Counted from the stretch's first letter, positions 7,679 to 15,289 are shown. The stretch: DNA of 36,014 nucleotides from an uncultured Mitsuokella sp. (GCA_945873115.1 CAMCBT010000016.1:1-36014), one strand, 5' to 3'. Numbers and translations: made by a program. Notes: generated from the letters alone by a model not told the origin.

Positions 7679-8377
7679 CTACACCTCGGGATGCAGTTCA
7701 TTTCCATACTCCCGCAGGAAGGCCCTTTGGTAGCCTCGATAGGAGGGAGCCAGGGGCTTTTCCTTGGGGCAGTGGATGCACCAGAAGTCCGCCTCCTGGT
7801 TTGGCACCACCACCCGGTAGCCCTGGCGGCGCAGCTCCATGCACTGGGAGGTGTCGTAGAGGTGCCAGCCGGTGAAGATATCCTCCCGCCAGGGGAGGTC
7901 GTACTGGGTGGCGAGGAAGAGGCCGTCCACGGACTCCACGTCGATGTAGTCCCCCTCCGGCTCCATGCAGTGGGAGTCGATGACGCTCTCCGGCTCGCAG
8001 GCGTGGAGCACCCGGCCGTAGGTGCGAAGCGCCTCCCACCAGACGCCGGAGCGCGGGAGGCTCCGGCAGCCGATGACGCCGACGGCGCCGATGGACTCGT
8101 CCGCGAATATCCGCAGGAGATCCGCCACCAATGTCTTGTTCACCACGAGGGTGTCCTGATGGAGGTACACCTTATACTTGGCATCAGACTTCCTCTGGCC
8201 CTCGTTGTACCCGGCGCACATGGAGGCCGCCCCCTCGATGGGGAGGTACTCGGCGGTGAAGCCTGCCGGCAGCTCCAGCGCTTCCAGATAGAGGCGGCAC
8301 TCCTCGTACCAGTCCGCGCTGTTCACGCAGGTGATGAAGGCCACCTTTTTCGGGTCAAGAATCCTTTCCTCAGCCAT
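7679..8377 (-). CDS. StrF-type glycosyltransferase (Glyco_tranf_2_5 family)
   Basis: A 232-residue protein resembling the GT-A-like domain also found in streptomycin biosynthesis protein StrF. It starts KVAFITCVNSADWYEEC, typical of the family, and carries SMCAGYNEGQRKSDAKYKVYLHQD, where the HQD takes the place of the DXD-like metal site; WREDIFTGWHLYD follows around residue 160. There is no signal peptide or membrane segment. The gene overlaps the upstream methyltransferase-like gene by 8 nt and lies 91 nt before the O-GlcNAc transferase, so the three are probably co-transcribed. The donor and acceptor sugars are unknown. Confidence 0.85.
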   Translation of the reverse strand: MAEERILDPKKVAFITCVNSADWYEECRLYLEALELPAGFTAEYLPIEGAASMCAGYNEGQRKSDAKYKVYLHQDTLVVNKTLVADLLRIFADESIGAVGVIGCRSLPRSGVWWEALRTYGRVLHACEPESVIDSHCMEPEGDYIDVESVDGLFLATQYDLPWREDIFTGWHLYDTSQCMELRRQGYRVVVPNQEADFWCIHCPKEKPLAPSYRGYQRAFLREYGNELHPEV

Positions 8378-9323
8378 CTGTCTCCTCCTTTCCGTCCAGA
8401 TCCGCCAGCAGCCGGCGGAGCCTTTCTGCCTGCTCGGGGCTAAGGGCTGCCCCTATCCCTGCCGAAAGGATCCCCCGCACGAGCCAGCGGCGGCTGCCGC
8501 TCTCCTGCCAGAGAGCCCGATAAAACCTTACCGGATGGTACACCGCCTCATTGACAAAGGACGCCAGGTAGTCCGGGAAGAGGCCGATGCGGTCGTAAAG
8601 GGCCCATAGGGAGCGCACGGATTCCCTTGCCTGCACCCCATACTCGATGCGATGGAGGAGCCTCGCGAGACTCTTCCGCTCCTCCGGCCGGTACATGGAC
8701 TTCAGGAGGGCCAGCTCCGGCATGGATCTATCCGCCTTCACGATATAGAACTCCGCCGTGAGATCCTCCGGATTTTGGAACTGGGCAGCCTGGAGCCGCC
8801 CGAGGATGGGGCTGTCGGGCTTCGGCAGCCGCGTCTGGGGACGGGCCGTCATATTCTTATAGTAGGAAGCGGAGAGGAGCGTCTCGAACTCCGGCAGGGC
8901 GTAGAGCCGCGCCCCCACGTTATAATAGTGGCCCCGCTGGAGATCCTCCAGCACCGACCAATGGCGGATATTGCGGAAGCTCGTGAGGAAGGAGCCCGTC
9001 TCCTTCAGAAAGGTGGAAAAGCCCGCCGCGATGTCCTGGGCGTTGCCCGCCGCCTCCAGCGTCAGATCCCCTATGATGTAGTCGAGGCTCTCCCTGGGAA
9101 GCGGCAGAGGCGTCTCCAGGTAATCCAGCTCAAAGAACTCCGCCCCCGTGTCCTCATAGGGGGCGAAGCGCTCCCGCTCCTCCGCACAGGCGTAGAGCCT
9201 GGCCTTCGGAAACAGCTCCCGAAGCCCCGTGAGGTACCCCAGGCTCTCCACCACCAGGATGGAATAGGCCACGCCGGAGGGCACCAGGAAGGACAAAAGA
9301 TCCGGCCGTATCTTCTCTGCCAT
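8370..9323 (-). CDS. SAM-methyltransferase-like protein of a glycosylation cassette
   Basis: From the ATG at 9323, which has GGGAGG eight to nine bases upstream, the protein has 317 residues; the open frame runs 33 codons further upstream without a second ribosome binding site. The first half looks like a class I methyltransferase fold: SILVVESLGYLTGLRELFP stands where the SAM-binding glycine loop would be, then ARLYACAEERERF and LDYIIGDLTLE, resembling motif IV. The glycine motif is not canonical (no E/DxGxGxG), so activity is uncertain. The C-terminal ~120 residues are helical and unrecognised. It is the first gene of the cassette and may decorate the glycan or serve as a scaffold. Confidence 0.7.
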   Translation of the reverse strand: MAEKIRPDLLSFLVPSGVAYSILVVESLGYLTGLRELFPKARLYACAEERERFAPYEDTGAEFFELDYLETPLPLPRESLDYIIGDLTLEAAGNAQDIAAGFSTFLKETGSFLTSFRNIRHWSVLEDLQRGHYYNVGARLYALPEFETLLSASYYKNMTARPQTRLPKPDSPILGRLQAAQFQNPEDLTAEFYIVKADRSMPELALLKSMYRPEERKSLARLLHRIEYGVQARESVRSLWALYDRIGLFPDYLASFVNEAVYHPVRFYRALWQESGSRRWLVRGILSAGIGAALSPEQAERLRRLLADLDGKEETDG

Positions 9324-9431
9324 GTCCTGTACCTCCCTCCCCCTATAAAAAAGCTGTGAAATCTTTCTTTTTATTCTACAAGAGATGCCCGGAATCCTTC
9401 TTTTCCCAAAAATCCTATCCATAGGTTCTCA

Positions 9432-9460
9432 TTGACTTATGGTCGCCCCTTCTATAAAAT
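9432..9460 (+). promoter_or_regulatory. Promoter of the diguanylate cyclase gene
   Basis: TTGACT (9432-9437), a 17-nt spacer and TAAAAT (9455-9460) form a sigma70 promoter. The predicted start near 9467 leaves a leader of about 115 nt that contains GGGCA/TGCCC and other GC-rich short dyads. I could not match it to a c-di-GMP riboswitch. Confidence 0.6.
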
Positions 9461-9582
9461 AGGAAAAGAAAACATCTCCCTGGAGTCTCCGGGGGACAGA
9501 CCCTCGATACGCATCCGGCCGGGCAGCTTGCCCTGCCTCCTTCGCCAAATCCCATGAAAAAACGCCAGGAGCATCTCTTGTC

Positions 9583-11745
9583 ATGAATGTCTTGCGCCTT
9601 CTCATTGCCCTTATCCTCCTTCTTCCCCTCTTTGCCCAGCGACCCGCCTATCCGGCGCCCCGCCTCCATCGGACGCTGAACATCGGGTATCTCGCCTCCC
9701 CCACGGGGCCCGACAGCCCGGAGCAGCAGCTCCATCTCTACAGCCGCCGGTACCTGAGCGAAATCTCCCGCAGGACCAACTGGCAGTACGTCTTCCTGCC
9801 CATACCGGCGGGCCAGGAGCTGGATATGCTCCGCTCCGGCGCCATCGACCTCTACTATCCCGTGCCCAATGATATCCCGACCCCGGGCTTTCTCAAGAGC
9901 GAGGGCTATGCCACCTACGTGCTCCTCTCCCTCTATGGAGCGAAGGAGAATGCCACGGCCCAGTCCAATGACCCCTCCACCCTATCGGGCTGCAAAATCG
10001 GCTGCCTCGCCTCGGGAGACGGTCTCAAGACCCTCAATCACTTCCTCGCCGCCCAGAGCCTCCGGGCCACCGTCCTCACCTATCCGGATCCCGTCTCCCT
10101 TCTGGCCGCCTTCTCCCGAGGTGAGATTGACTTTTTCCTTTTCCATGAAAACCCCATTCCGGATCAGGCCCAGAAATCCTTTTCCATCTGCATCGAGCCG
10201 GCAAACTTCCTGGCGACCGAGGAAAACGCGCCTCTGATGAAGGAGCTTCAGGACAGTATTCTCTCCATCTCCCTCACGGATCCGGGCTTTGAGACCCGAA
10301 TGGAGAGCATCTACTACGACAAGGCCCAGGCGGACATCCTCTACTACACCGCCGCCGAGCACAATTTCCTGGATGCGGCCCCCGCCATACGCTTCGCCGT
10401 TCCCGAGGGGGCAGTCCCCTACTTCACGGAGCTTAAGGGGACCATTGGCGGCATACTTCCGGACACCCTTGACATTCTCCACAAGGACATCAAGCTCTCC
10501 TTTCGCTACCAAGAGGTTCCAACTGCCAAAAAGGGCTTCGACCTGATGTCCGACGGCGAGCTGGATGCCGTCTTCTGCGTCTATAGCAATACGGACTGGG
10601 CCCAGGATTTCTACATCACCAATTCCTTCACCTTCGTCCCCATGACCCTCATCGTGCAAAAGGACGTGGATGCCCTGCCCTCCGCCCCCCGGGTCGTCCT
10701 GCCGGACTGGTTCGGCGGCGCCCCGGAGTACCTGGCCATCGTCCATCCCAACTGGAATATCTCCGTGGTGACGAGTCCCGAGGAGTGCTTCCGCGCCATA
10801 CTGGACAAAAAGTACGATGCAGCCCTCATGCCCTCCCTTTTCCTCCAGCGAACCACGCCCCTTTCCCGCTATCCGGAGCTCAAGAGCCTGGACGGGATGA
10901 ACATCCGCCTGCCCATCAGCATCGCCCTCTCCCCCAAGTACCCGGATGCAAAGCTCCTCCAGAGCGTGCTTTCCAAGGCGACGCTGAAAATCGACCAGGC
11001 CCGGGCGGATGAAATCGCGACGAAGAATCTGGCAAAGCCCATGGATACCTGGCTCTACATCAAGAGCAACGACGATATCCTCTTCGCCATCGTGGGCGCA
11101 GTCGTCATCCTGCTTCTCGTCACTGTCATGGTCATCCAGCGTTTCCTCTACAACAAGCGCAAGAATCGGGAGCTCTCCGAGAAAAATGCCGAGCTGAACC
11201 GGGCCATTGCCAGGCAAAGCGAGCTTCAGGAATCCCGGGACACCTACAAACACCAGGCGGAGACGGATGCCCTCACGGGCCTCTACGACAAGGCCGCCAT
11301 GGTGCGTCTGGCGACAGAGGTCCTGGCAGAGCCTCTGGAGGAAGGCACCTTCCACGCCCTCTTCGTGATGGATCTCGACCACTTCAAGGAGCTCAACGAC
11401 ACCTACGGCCACCAGGCGGGTGACAAGGCTCTCATCGACTTTGCCCAGGGGCTCAAGACCCTCTTCCGCGACTCCGACTACGCGGCCCGGTTCGGTGGCG
11501 ACGAGTTCGTCATCCTCATGCGGGGACTCCAGGATCTGGGGACTCTCCCCAGCCGGGCCCGGGCCATCCTGGAGCTGGCGAAATCCATCCCCCAGCCGGA
11601 TGGGAAGCACATCCTGACGGCCAGCATCGGCATCGCCATGGCCCCCCAGGACGGCACCACCTACGACGCCCTCTTCGCCGCCGCCGACGCGGCCCTCTAC
11701 TGGGTCAAGCGCTACGGCCGCGGAAACTACCGTATGGCGGGATAA
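9583..11745 (+). CDS. Diguanylate cyclase with two periplasmic solute-binding domains
   Basis: Makes cyclic di-GMP from two GTP in response to a periplasmic signal. The 720 residues begin with a signal sequence (about 1-24), then two SBP_bac_3-like modules (about 30-250 and 268-485), one membrane helix (about 498-519), a short coiled coil (about 525-558) and a GGDEF domain (about 560-718). The active site GGDEF is intact (638-642) with DLDHFK (597-602). An I-site RxxD (RDSD, 629-632) sits five residues before it, so product inhibition is expected. The two tandem binding modules suggest an amino acid or similar small solute as signal. The start ATG has AGGAG 11 nt upstream. The gene stands alone between divergent and convergent neighbours. 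Confidence 0.93.
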   Translation: MNVLRLLIALILLLPLFAQRPAYPAPRLHRTLNIGYLASPTGPDSPEQQLHLYSRRYLSEISRRTNWQYVFLPIPAGQELDMLRSGAIDLYYPVPNDIPTPGFLKSEGYATYVLLSLYGAKENATAQSNDPSTLSGCKIGCLASGDGLKTLNHFLAAQSLRATVLTYPDPVSLLAAFSRGEIDFFLFHENPIPDQAQKSFSICIEPANFLATEENAPLMKELQDSILSISLTDPGFETRMESIYYDKAQADILYYTAAEHNFLDAAPAIRFAVPEGAVPYFTELKGTIGGILPDTLDILHKDIKLSFRYQEVPTAKKGFDLMSDGELDAVFCVYSNTDWAQDFYITNSFTFVPMTLIVQKDVDALPSAPRVVLPDWFGGAPEYLAIVHPNWNISVVTSPEECFRAILDKKYDAALMPSLFLQRTTPLSRYPELKSLDGMNIRLPISIALSPKYPDAKLLQSVLSKATLKIDQARADEIATKNLAKPMDTWLYIKSNDDILFAIVGAVVILLLVTVMVIQRFLYNKRKNRELSEKNAELNRAIARQSELQESRDTYKHQAETDALTGLYDKAAMVRLATEVLAEPLEEGTFHALFVMDLDHFKELNDTYGHQAGDKALIDFAQGLKTLFRDSDYAARFGGDEFVILMRGLQDLGTLPSRARAILELAKSIPQPDGKHILTASIGIAMAPQDGTTYDALFAAADAALYWVKRYGRGNYRMAG

Positions 11746-11779
11746 GGGATGCCTTTCCCGTCCATCAAAAAAGGAAACC

Positions 11780-11814
11780 AAAAGCCCCGACACTACGCAG
11801 ATGTCGGGGCTTTT
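11780..11814. terminator. Bidirectional intrinsic terminator
   Basis: AAAAGCCCCGACA (11780-11792) and TGTCGGGGCTTTT (11802-11814) pair perfectly over 13 bp around a 9-nt loop, with T runs on both strands. It ends the diguanylate cyclase transcript and can also stop leftward read-through. Confidence 0.93.
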
Positions 11815-11816
11815 GG

Positions 11817-11890
11817 CTGTGTATTATATCTTAGGAGAGCTTCCCCTCCGGCCAGGAGGGAATTGAAAGCCTGGATATAATATAGCACAG
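11817..11890. other. Structured intergenic element of unknown function
   Basis: Long imperfect terminal inverted arms (11817-11835 and 11870-11890) share CTGTG, TATTATATC and AGG, differing by a 3-nt insertion and two substitutions. They enclose a GC-rich hairpin, TTCCCCTCC/GGAGGGAA (11841-11862) with a GGCCA loop and one bulged C. It lies between two convergent genes and just behind a terminator. Its terminal arms and size would suit a REP/MITE-like element or a small structured RNA; neither is shown. Confidence 0.55.
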
Positions 11891-11897
11891 TTGATAA

Positions 11898-11919
11898 TGA
11901 AATTCAATACTTTATTGAA
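11898..11919 (-). terminator. Weak hairpin terminator of the four-repeat small protein
   Basis: TTCAATA (11903-11909) and TATTGAA (11913-11919) form a 7-bp stem with a 3-nt loop, 12 nt past the stop codon on the minus strand, followed by TTTCATTAT. The stem is A/T rich, so strength is doubtful; the strong terminator at 11780-11814 backs it up. Confidence 0.5.
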
Positions 11920-11931
11920 AAATTTTCCCAT

Positions 11932-12249
11932 TTATTTTTTGAGGTTGCAATGAGGCATGTCACCGAGCCCCGTGTACTGGGTAGCTCCCGGTGTGGCTAC
12001 CCGCACCTCGCCGGGCTTTGCCATATCGGGATCCTCCTCGCAGACATACCCGCTCCAGCCGGGAGTGGAGACCCACTGGCAGGCCTGGCCCTTCGGCGTC
12101 TCCTCGCGGAGTGCCACGCCCGAGGCTCCCGGCGTCGCGACCCGCGTGGCATTGGAGGCCGCCGCCTCCTTTGGCGCGTCCTCACAGACATAGCCGGAAA
12201 AGCCCGGCGTCGATACCCATACGGCCTCTCGATTCGTCTTCTCGCTCAT
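11932..12249 (-). CDS. Small protein with four ~24-residue TPG repeats, unknown family
   Basis: I do not recognise this 105-residue protein. It is built from four units of about 24 residues whose TPG triplets lie at 14, 39, 62 and 86, in an alternating A-B-A-B pattern. A units read WVSTPG(F/W)SGYVCE (11-23 and 59-71); B units read RVATPGA (36-42 and 83-89). Cysteines are at 22, 57, 70 and 101. There is no signal peptide, no membrane helix, and acidic linkers (EDAP, EEDP) follow the A units. Expression signals are excellent: AGGAG six bases before ATG and a strong promoter of its own, so the gene is real. The Trp/Tyr-Gly-Cys repeats could form a small beta-repeat fold, bind metal, or be cores of a modified peptide, but no modification enzyme is nearby. 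The upstream neighbour is an MFS transporter. Confidence 0.8.
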   Translation of the reverse strand: MSEKTNREAVWVSTPGFSGYVCEDAPKEAAASNATRVATPGASGVALREETPKGQACQWVSTPGWSGYVCEEDPDMAKPGEVRVATPGATQYTGLGDMPHCNLKK

Positions 12250-12290
12250 GATATGCTCCTTTCGTCCAATCCCAGTTCTTTGATGGTTCT

Positions 12291-12319
12291 AGTATACCAC
12301 GAAAGGGAAATAATGTAAA
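12291..12319 (-). promoter_or_regulatory. Strong promoter of the four-repeat small protein
   Basis: On the minus strand TTTACA (12319-12314), a 17-nt spacer ending in TGG, and TATACT (12296-12291) form an extended -10 sigma70 promoter. The predicted start near 12284 gives a 35-nt leader carrying GAAAGGAG before the start codon. It lies just 25 nt past the MFS stop, so the small gene need not rely on MFS transcription. Confidence 0.8.
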
Positions 12320-12343
12320 GTCGTTATTTATTACGAATTTATT

Positions 12344-13492
12344 TCATTTTAGAACCCTCCGGAAAACATGCTCTGCGAGAATTCCCTGCAGCAGGAGCAG
12401 CACTGCCAGCAGCACGAAGGCTGCGGAGAGGCCGATGGCGTGGGCGATGAAGCCGATGACCGCAGGGCCCGCGAGGATGCCGAGATACCCGAAGGTACCC
12501 ACCGCCGAGACGGCGAGGGCCACGGGCATCTCGTCCTGCTTTCCCAGCAGGCTGAAGAAGATGGGGACGATATTGGCACAGCCGATGCCGATGGCGAAGA
12601 AGCCCGCGTAAAGGAGAAGCTCGCTCGGCGCATAGATGACGGCGAGGAACCCCGCTACCGCGAGGGCTGTGCCTCCGAGGACAACGGTCTTCTGGCCGAG
12701 GCTCTCCGTCACAGAGTCCCCCGCGAGACGCATGAGGAGCATGGCGCAGGAGAAGACGGTAAAGCCCATGCCCGCTAGCGACAGGTCAAAGCCCCGCTCC
12801 TGGGTCAGGTACACGCCGCCCCAGTCCATGATGGCTCCCTCCACCAGGAAGGAGATGAGTGCCACGATACCGACGAAGATGACGATGCCCTTCGGGATAG
12901 CGATGAGCTTTCCTTCTCCCCCGCCGCCGTAGGGCAGGAGATGCGGAAAGGACAGGGCGGCGAGGGCCAGCATAATGCCGGCGGCGATGAGGGTGGAGGT
13001 CAGGGGCGAGAGGCCCGCCATGCCCGTCCAGAGGCCGAAGAGTCCGGCACCGGCAAAGCCGCCCACGCTCCAGAAGGCATGCATGCCACTCATGATGCGC
13101 CGCCCCGCCTTCTGCTCCACGAGGACCGCCTCGATATTGACCACCACGTCGATGGCCCCCATGACAGCCCCAAAGGCCAGGAGGATGGGGACGGCGAGGT
13201 AAATGGAGGCGATATTGGCCAGAAGATAGAGAATGAGAGCGTAGAAAAGGCAGGCCACTCCCAGGACCCGGCGGCAGCCAAAGCGGCTGGAGGCCGCCCC
13301 GGAGAGGGGCATGGTAAGGAGAGAGCCTATGCCAATGCACAGGAGCAAAAGGCCCAGCACGTCCTCCGCCACGCCGAGGCGCAGCTTCAAAAGTGGCACA
13401 AGAGGTGCCCAGGAGGCGGCTCCAAACCCCCCCACAAAGTACATGGCCCGGGTGGCCGGCAGGGTAAAGCGGCCAAGAGGTTTGTTTTCCAA
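12344..13492 (-). CDS. Major facilitator superfamily transporter
   Basis: A 12-helix secondary transporter of about 382 residues. The N-terminal half shows GGFGAASWAPLVPLLK, then the loop 2-3 region MPLSGAASSRFGCRRVLG, a variant of the MFS GxxxDrxGrr motif, and VMGAIDVVVNIEAVLVEQ in helix 4-5. The second half begins near IPKGIVIFVGIVALISF. The sequence resembles YbjJ-like MFS proteins; the substrate is unknown. The open frame extends to 13552, but the TTG at 13492 has AAGGAG seven bases upstream, and the -10 box at 13529-13534 lies downstream of the longer start, so TTG is the likely start. It has no operon partner upstream; the small repeat protein follows with its own promoter. Confidence 0.88.
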   Translation of the reverse strand: MENKPLGRFTLPATRAMYFVGGFGAASWAPLVPLLKLRLGVAEDVLGLLLLCIGIGSLLTMPLSGAASSRFGCRRVLGVACLFYALILYLLANIASIYLAVPILLAFGAVMGAIDVVVNIEAVLVEQKAGRRIMSGMHAFWSVGGFAGAGLFGLWTGMAGLSPLTSTLIAAGIMLALAALSFPHLLPYGGGGEGKLIAIPKGIVIFVGIVALISFLVEGAIMDWGGVYLTQERGFDLSLAGMGFTVFSCAMLLMRLAGDSVTESLGQKTVVLGGTALAVAGFLAVIYAPSELLLYAGFFAIGIGCANIVPIFFSLLGKQDEMPVALAVSAVGTFGYLGILAGPAVIGFIAHAIGLSAAFVLLAVLLLLQGILAEHVFRRVLK

Positions 13493-13528
13493 AAAGATTC
13501 TCCTTTCGATGGGCAGTTGGTTCCTTGC

Positions 13529-13557
13529 ATTATAGTAGAGATTTGCTTGCAAGGCAA
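13529..13557 (-). promoter_or_regulatory. Promoter of the MFS transporter gene
   Basis: On the minus strand TTGCCT (13557-13552), a 17-nt spacer and a perfect TATAAT (13534-13529). The predicted start near 13522 gives a leader of about 30 nt up to the TTG start codon. Confidence 0.75.
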
Positions 13558-13624
13558 TAGCATTCCCGGGCGAAGCCGGATGGATCGGCAGCCCTCCCCC
13601 ACCATATCCACGCGCGGGCTCCTT

Positions 13625-13664
13625 CCGTCACGCTTCGCGTGGCACCTCCCTCCCTTAGGGAGAC
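13625..13664 (+). repeat. GC-rich intergenic repeat, copy A
   Basis: About 40 bp align with 5685-5722 in the same orientation (CCGTC, CGCT, then CACCTCCCTCC and GGGAGAC). It lies between the MFS promoter and the terminator of the Liv operon. CGCTTCGCG just inside it makes a further short dyad. Confidence 0.6.
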
Positions 13665-13751
13665 ACTCGAAGGTGATAGCTGCCTTCTTGTATGGATAGC
13701 AGCTTCTGTATGAAAGGAAACTTTCAAGGGACTTTTTCTTCGTACATGCGC

Positions 13752-13802
13752 AAAACTCCATGGACTTTTACTCATATCTTGAGTATTTCTCCATGGAGTT
13801 TT
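13752..13802. terminator. Long composite hairpin, terminator of the Liv operon
   Basis: AAAACTCCATGGA (13752-13764) and TCCATGGAGTTTT (13790-13802) are perfect 13-bp arms. Inside are a 4x4 internal loop and a second stem TACTCA/TGAGTA (13769-13774/13780-13785) with a 5-nt loop. Both strands end in a TTTT run. It lies 37 nt past the CBS-ACT stop. The words GGGACTTTT and GGACTTTT recur three times around it (13730s, 13760s, 13825s), an unexplained local repetition. Confidence 0.7.
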
Positions 13803-13838
13803 ACGTGTCTATGCGATTTTTTTGAGGGACTTTTCGTC

Positions 13839-14486
13839 TCAGCCGATTTTTGTGGTGTGGATGACCTGGTAGCCCTTGGCTTCGATTTCCTTTTTGAGGG
13901 ACTCCACATCGGGGATGTCGCCCCGGAGGACGATTTCGTATTTGCCATAGGGCTGGCGACAGGTGACGAGGGAGTCGATGGAGAGGCCCTTCTCGGTGAA
14001 GATCTTGCTGATTTCCGCCACGACGCCCACCTTGTTGTCCACGAGGAGCGTCAGGCGGGTCTTGCCCTCCTCCAGATCCATGACATCCACGAAGGTCTTG
14101 AAGATGTCCGTCTCCGTGATGATGCCGACGACGGCTCCCACGCTGGAGACGACGGGGAGGGCCCCCACCTTTTCCTTGTACATGAGGAGGGCGGCCTCCT
14201 CGATGGTGGCGTCCTCGCCGATGGAGAGGACGTTTTTCGACATAAAGTCCTTGACCTTTATCTTCGCGAGAAGCGCCTGTTCCTCATAGCGGGAAAGGGT
14301 CGTGGCCGGGGACGGGGCGACCCGCATGAGGTCCCGATCCGAGAGGAAGCCCACGAGCTTCCCCTCGGAGTCCACGACAGGCAGGTGACGAAAGCCCCCC
14401 CGCTTCATGTCCCGGGACGCCTCGTCCACGGAGGCGTCCACGGAGACGGTCACAGGGTTCTTTGCCATTCGATTTGCTACAAACAT
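13839..14486 (-). CDS. CBS-pair and ACT domain protein (AcuB-like)
   Basis: A 215-residue cytoplasmic sensor protein: two CBS motifs (about 1-60 and 75-135: MAKNPVTVSVDASVDEA, then MSKNVLSIGEDATIEEA) form a nucleotide-binding pair, followed by a C-terminal ACT domain (about 142-212, TRLTLLVDNKVGVVAEISKIF). CBS pairs bind adenosine nucleotides; ACT domains usually bind amino acids. As the last gene of the branched-chain amino acid transporter operon it could sense the imported amino acids, but its target is unknown. The start has GGGAG eight bases upstream. A hairpin between livF and this gene may lower its expression. Confidence 0.9.
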   Translation of the reverse strand: MFVANRMAKNPVTVSVDASVDEASRDMKRGGFRHLPVVDSEGKLVGFLSDRDLMRVAPSPATTLSRYEEQALLAKIKVKDFMSKNVLSIGEDATIEEAALLMYKEKVGALPVVSSVGAVVGIITETDIFKTFVDVMDLEEGKTRLTLLVDNKVGVVAEISKIFTEKGLSIDSLVTCRQPYGKYEIVLRGDIPDVESLKKEIEAKGYQVIHTTKIG

Positions 14487-14523
14487 ACAAATGCTCCCTT
14501 CTGTATGTACATTGTCCGATAAA

Positions 14524-14540
14524 GCCCGCCTCAGGCGGGC
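14524..14540 (-). terminator. Intercistronic hairpin between livF and the CBS-ACT gene
   Basis: GCCCGCC (14524-14530) and GGCGGGC (14534-14540) form a 7-bp GC stem with a 3-nt loop. On the minus strand it is followed by TTTATC, a poor U tract, so it may be a partial terminator or an mRNA 3'-end stabiliser rather than a full stop. Confidence 0.55.
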
Positions 14541-14556
14541 CTATTTCCAAACTGCA

Positions 14557-15288
14557 TCAGCCGCCGAGATAGGCCTTTCGGACCTCGTCGCTTGCGGCCA
14601 GCTCCTTTGCGTCGCCGGTCAGCGTGATGCGGCCCGTCTCCAGCACGTAGGCGCGGTTTGCGATGGAAAGCGCCATGTTCGCGTTCTGCTCCACCAGGAG
14701 CACCGTGGTGCCCGTGCGGTTGATGTCCTCTATGATCTCGAAAATCTCTCGGATGAGGAGCGGTGCGAGGCCCATGGAGGGCTCGTCGAGGAGCAGGAGC
14801 TTCGGCCGGCTCATAAGGGCCCTTCCCATGGCCAGCATCTGCTGCTCGCCGCCGGAGAGCGTCCCCGCCAGCTGATCCTTTCGCTCCAAGAGGCGCGGGA
14901 AGCGGTCGAAGACCATCTTCCGGTCCTTTTCGATGCCCTCCTTGTCCTTCCGGATGAAGGCGCCGAGATCCAGGTTTTCCATGACGGTCATCTCGGCGAA
15001 GATGCGGCGGCCCTCCGGCACCTGGCTGATGCCCTCGGCCACCACCTTGTGGGCCTTCATGCCGGCGATATCCTTACCCAGGAACTTCACACTTCCCGTC
15101 TTCGGGGCAAGAAGCCCGGAGATGGTTCGAAGCGTGGTGGATTTGCCCGCGCCGTTGGCACCGATGAGGGTGACGATTTCCCCCTCGTTTACCGTGAGGC
15201 TCACGCCCTTCAGGGCGTGGATGGCCCCGTAGAATACGTCGATGTTGTCGATGGCGAGCATGGGCCCGCTCTTCTTTGCTGCTGCCAT
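14557..15288 (-). CDS. livF: Branched-chain amino acid ABC transporter ATP-binding protein LivF
   Basis: One of the two ATPases powering import of Leu, Ile and Val. The 243 residues have Walker A GANGAGKST, Q-loop region, ABC signature LSGGEQQ, Walker B LLLLDEPS and the switch His in VLLVEQN region context. LSGGEQQMLAMGRALM is typical of LivF rather than LivG. It starts 1 nt after the livG stop, with GGAGGG upstream. Confidence 0.95.
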   Translation of the reverse strand: MAAAKKSGPMLAIDNIDVFYGAIHALKGVSLTVNEGEIVTLIGANGAGKSTTLRTISGLLAPKTGSVKFLGKDIAGMKAHKVVAEGISQVPEGRRIFAEMTVMENLDLGAFIRKDKEGIEKDRKMVFDRFPRLLERKDQLAGTLSGGEQQMLAMGRALMSRPKLLLLDEPSMGLAPLLIREIFEIIEDINRTGTTVLLVEQNANMALSIANRAYVLETGRITLTGDAKELAASDEVRKAYLGG

Positions 15289-15289
15289 A

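Noticed and set aside
9467-9582. c-di-GMP riboswitch in the leader of the diguanylate cyclase gene
   Set aside because: The conserved GEMM motifs could not be found; only short GC dyads are visible.
9982-11793. 603-codon minus-strand open frame opposite the diguanylate cyclase
   Set aside because: The plus strand encodes intact SBP and GGDEF domains; the antisense product shows no domain.
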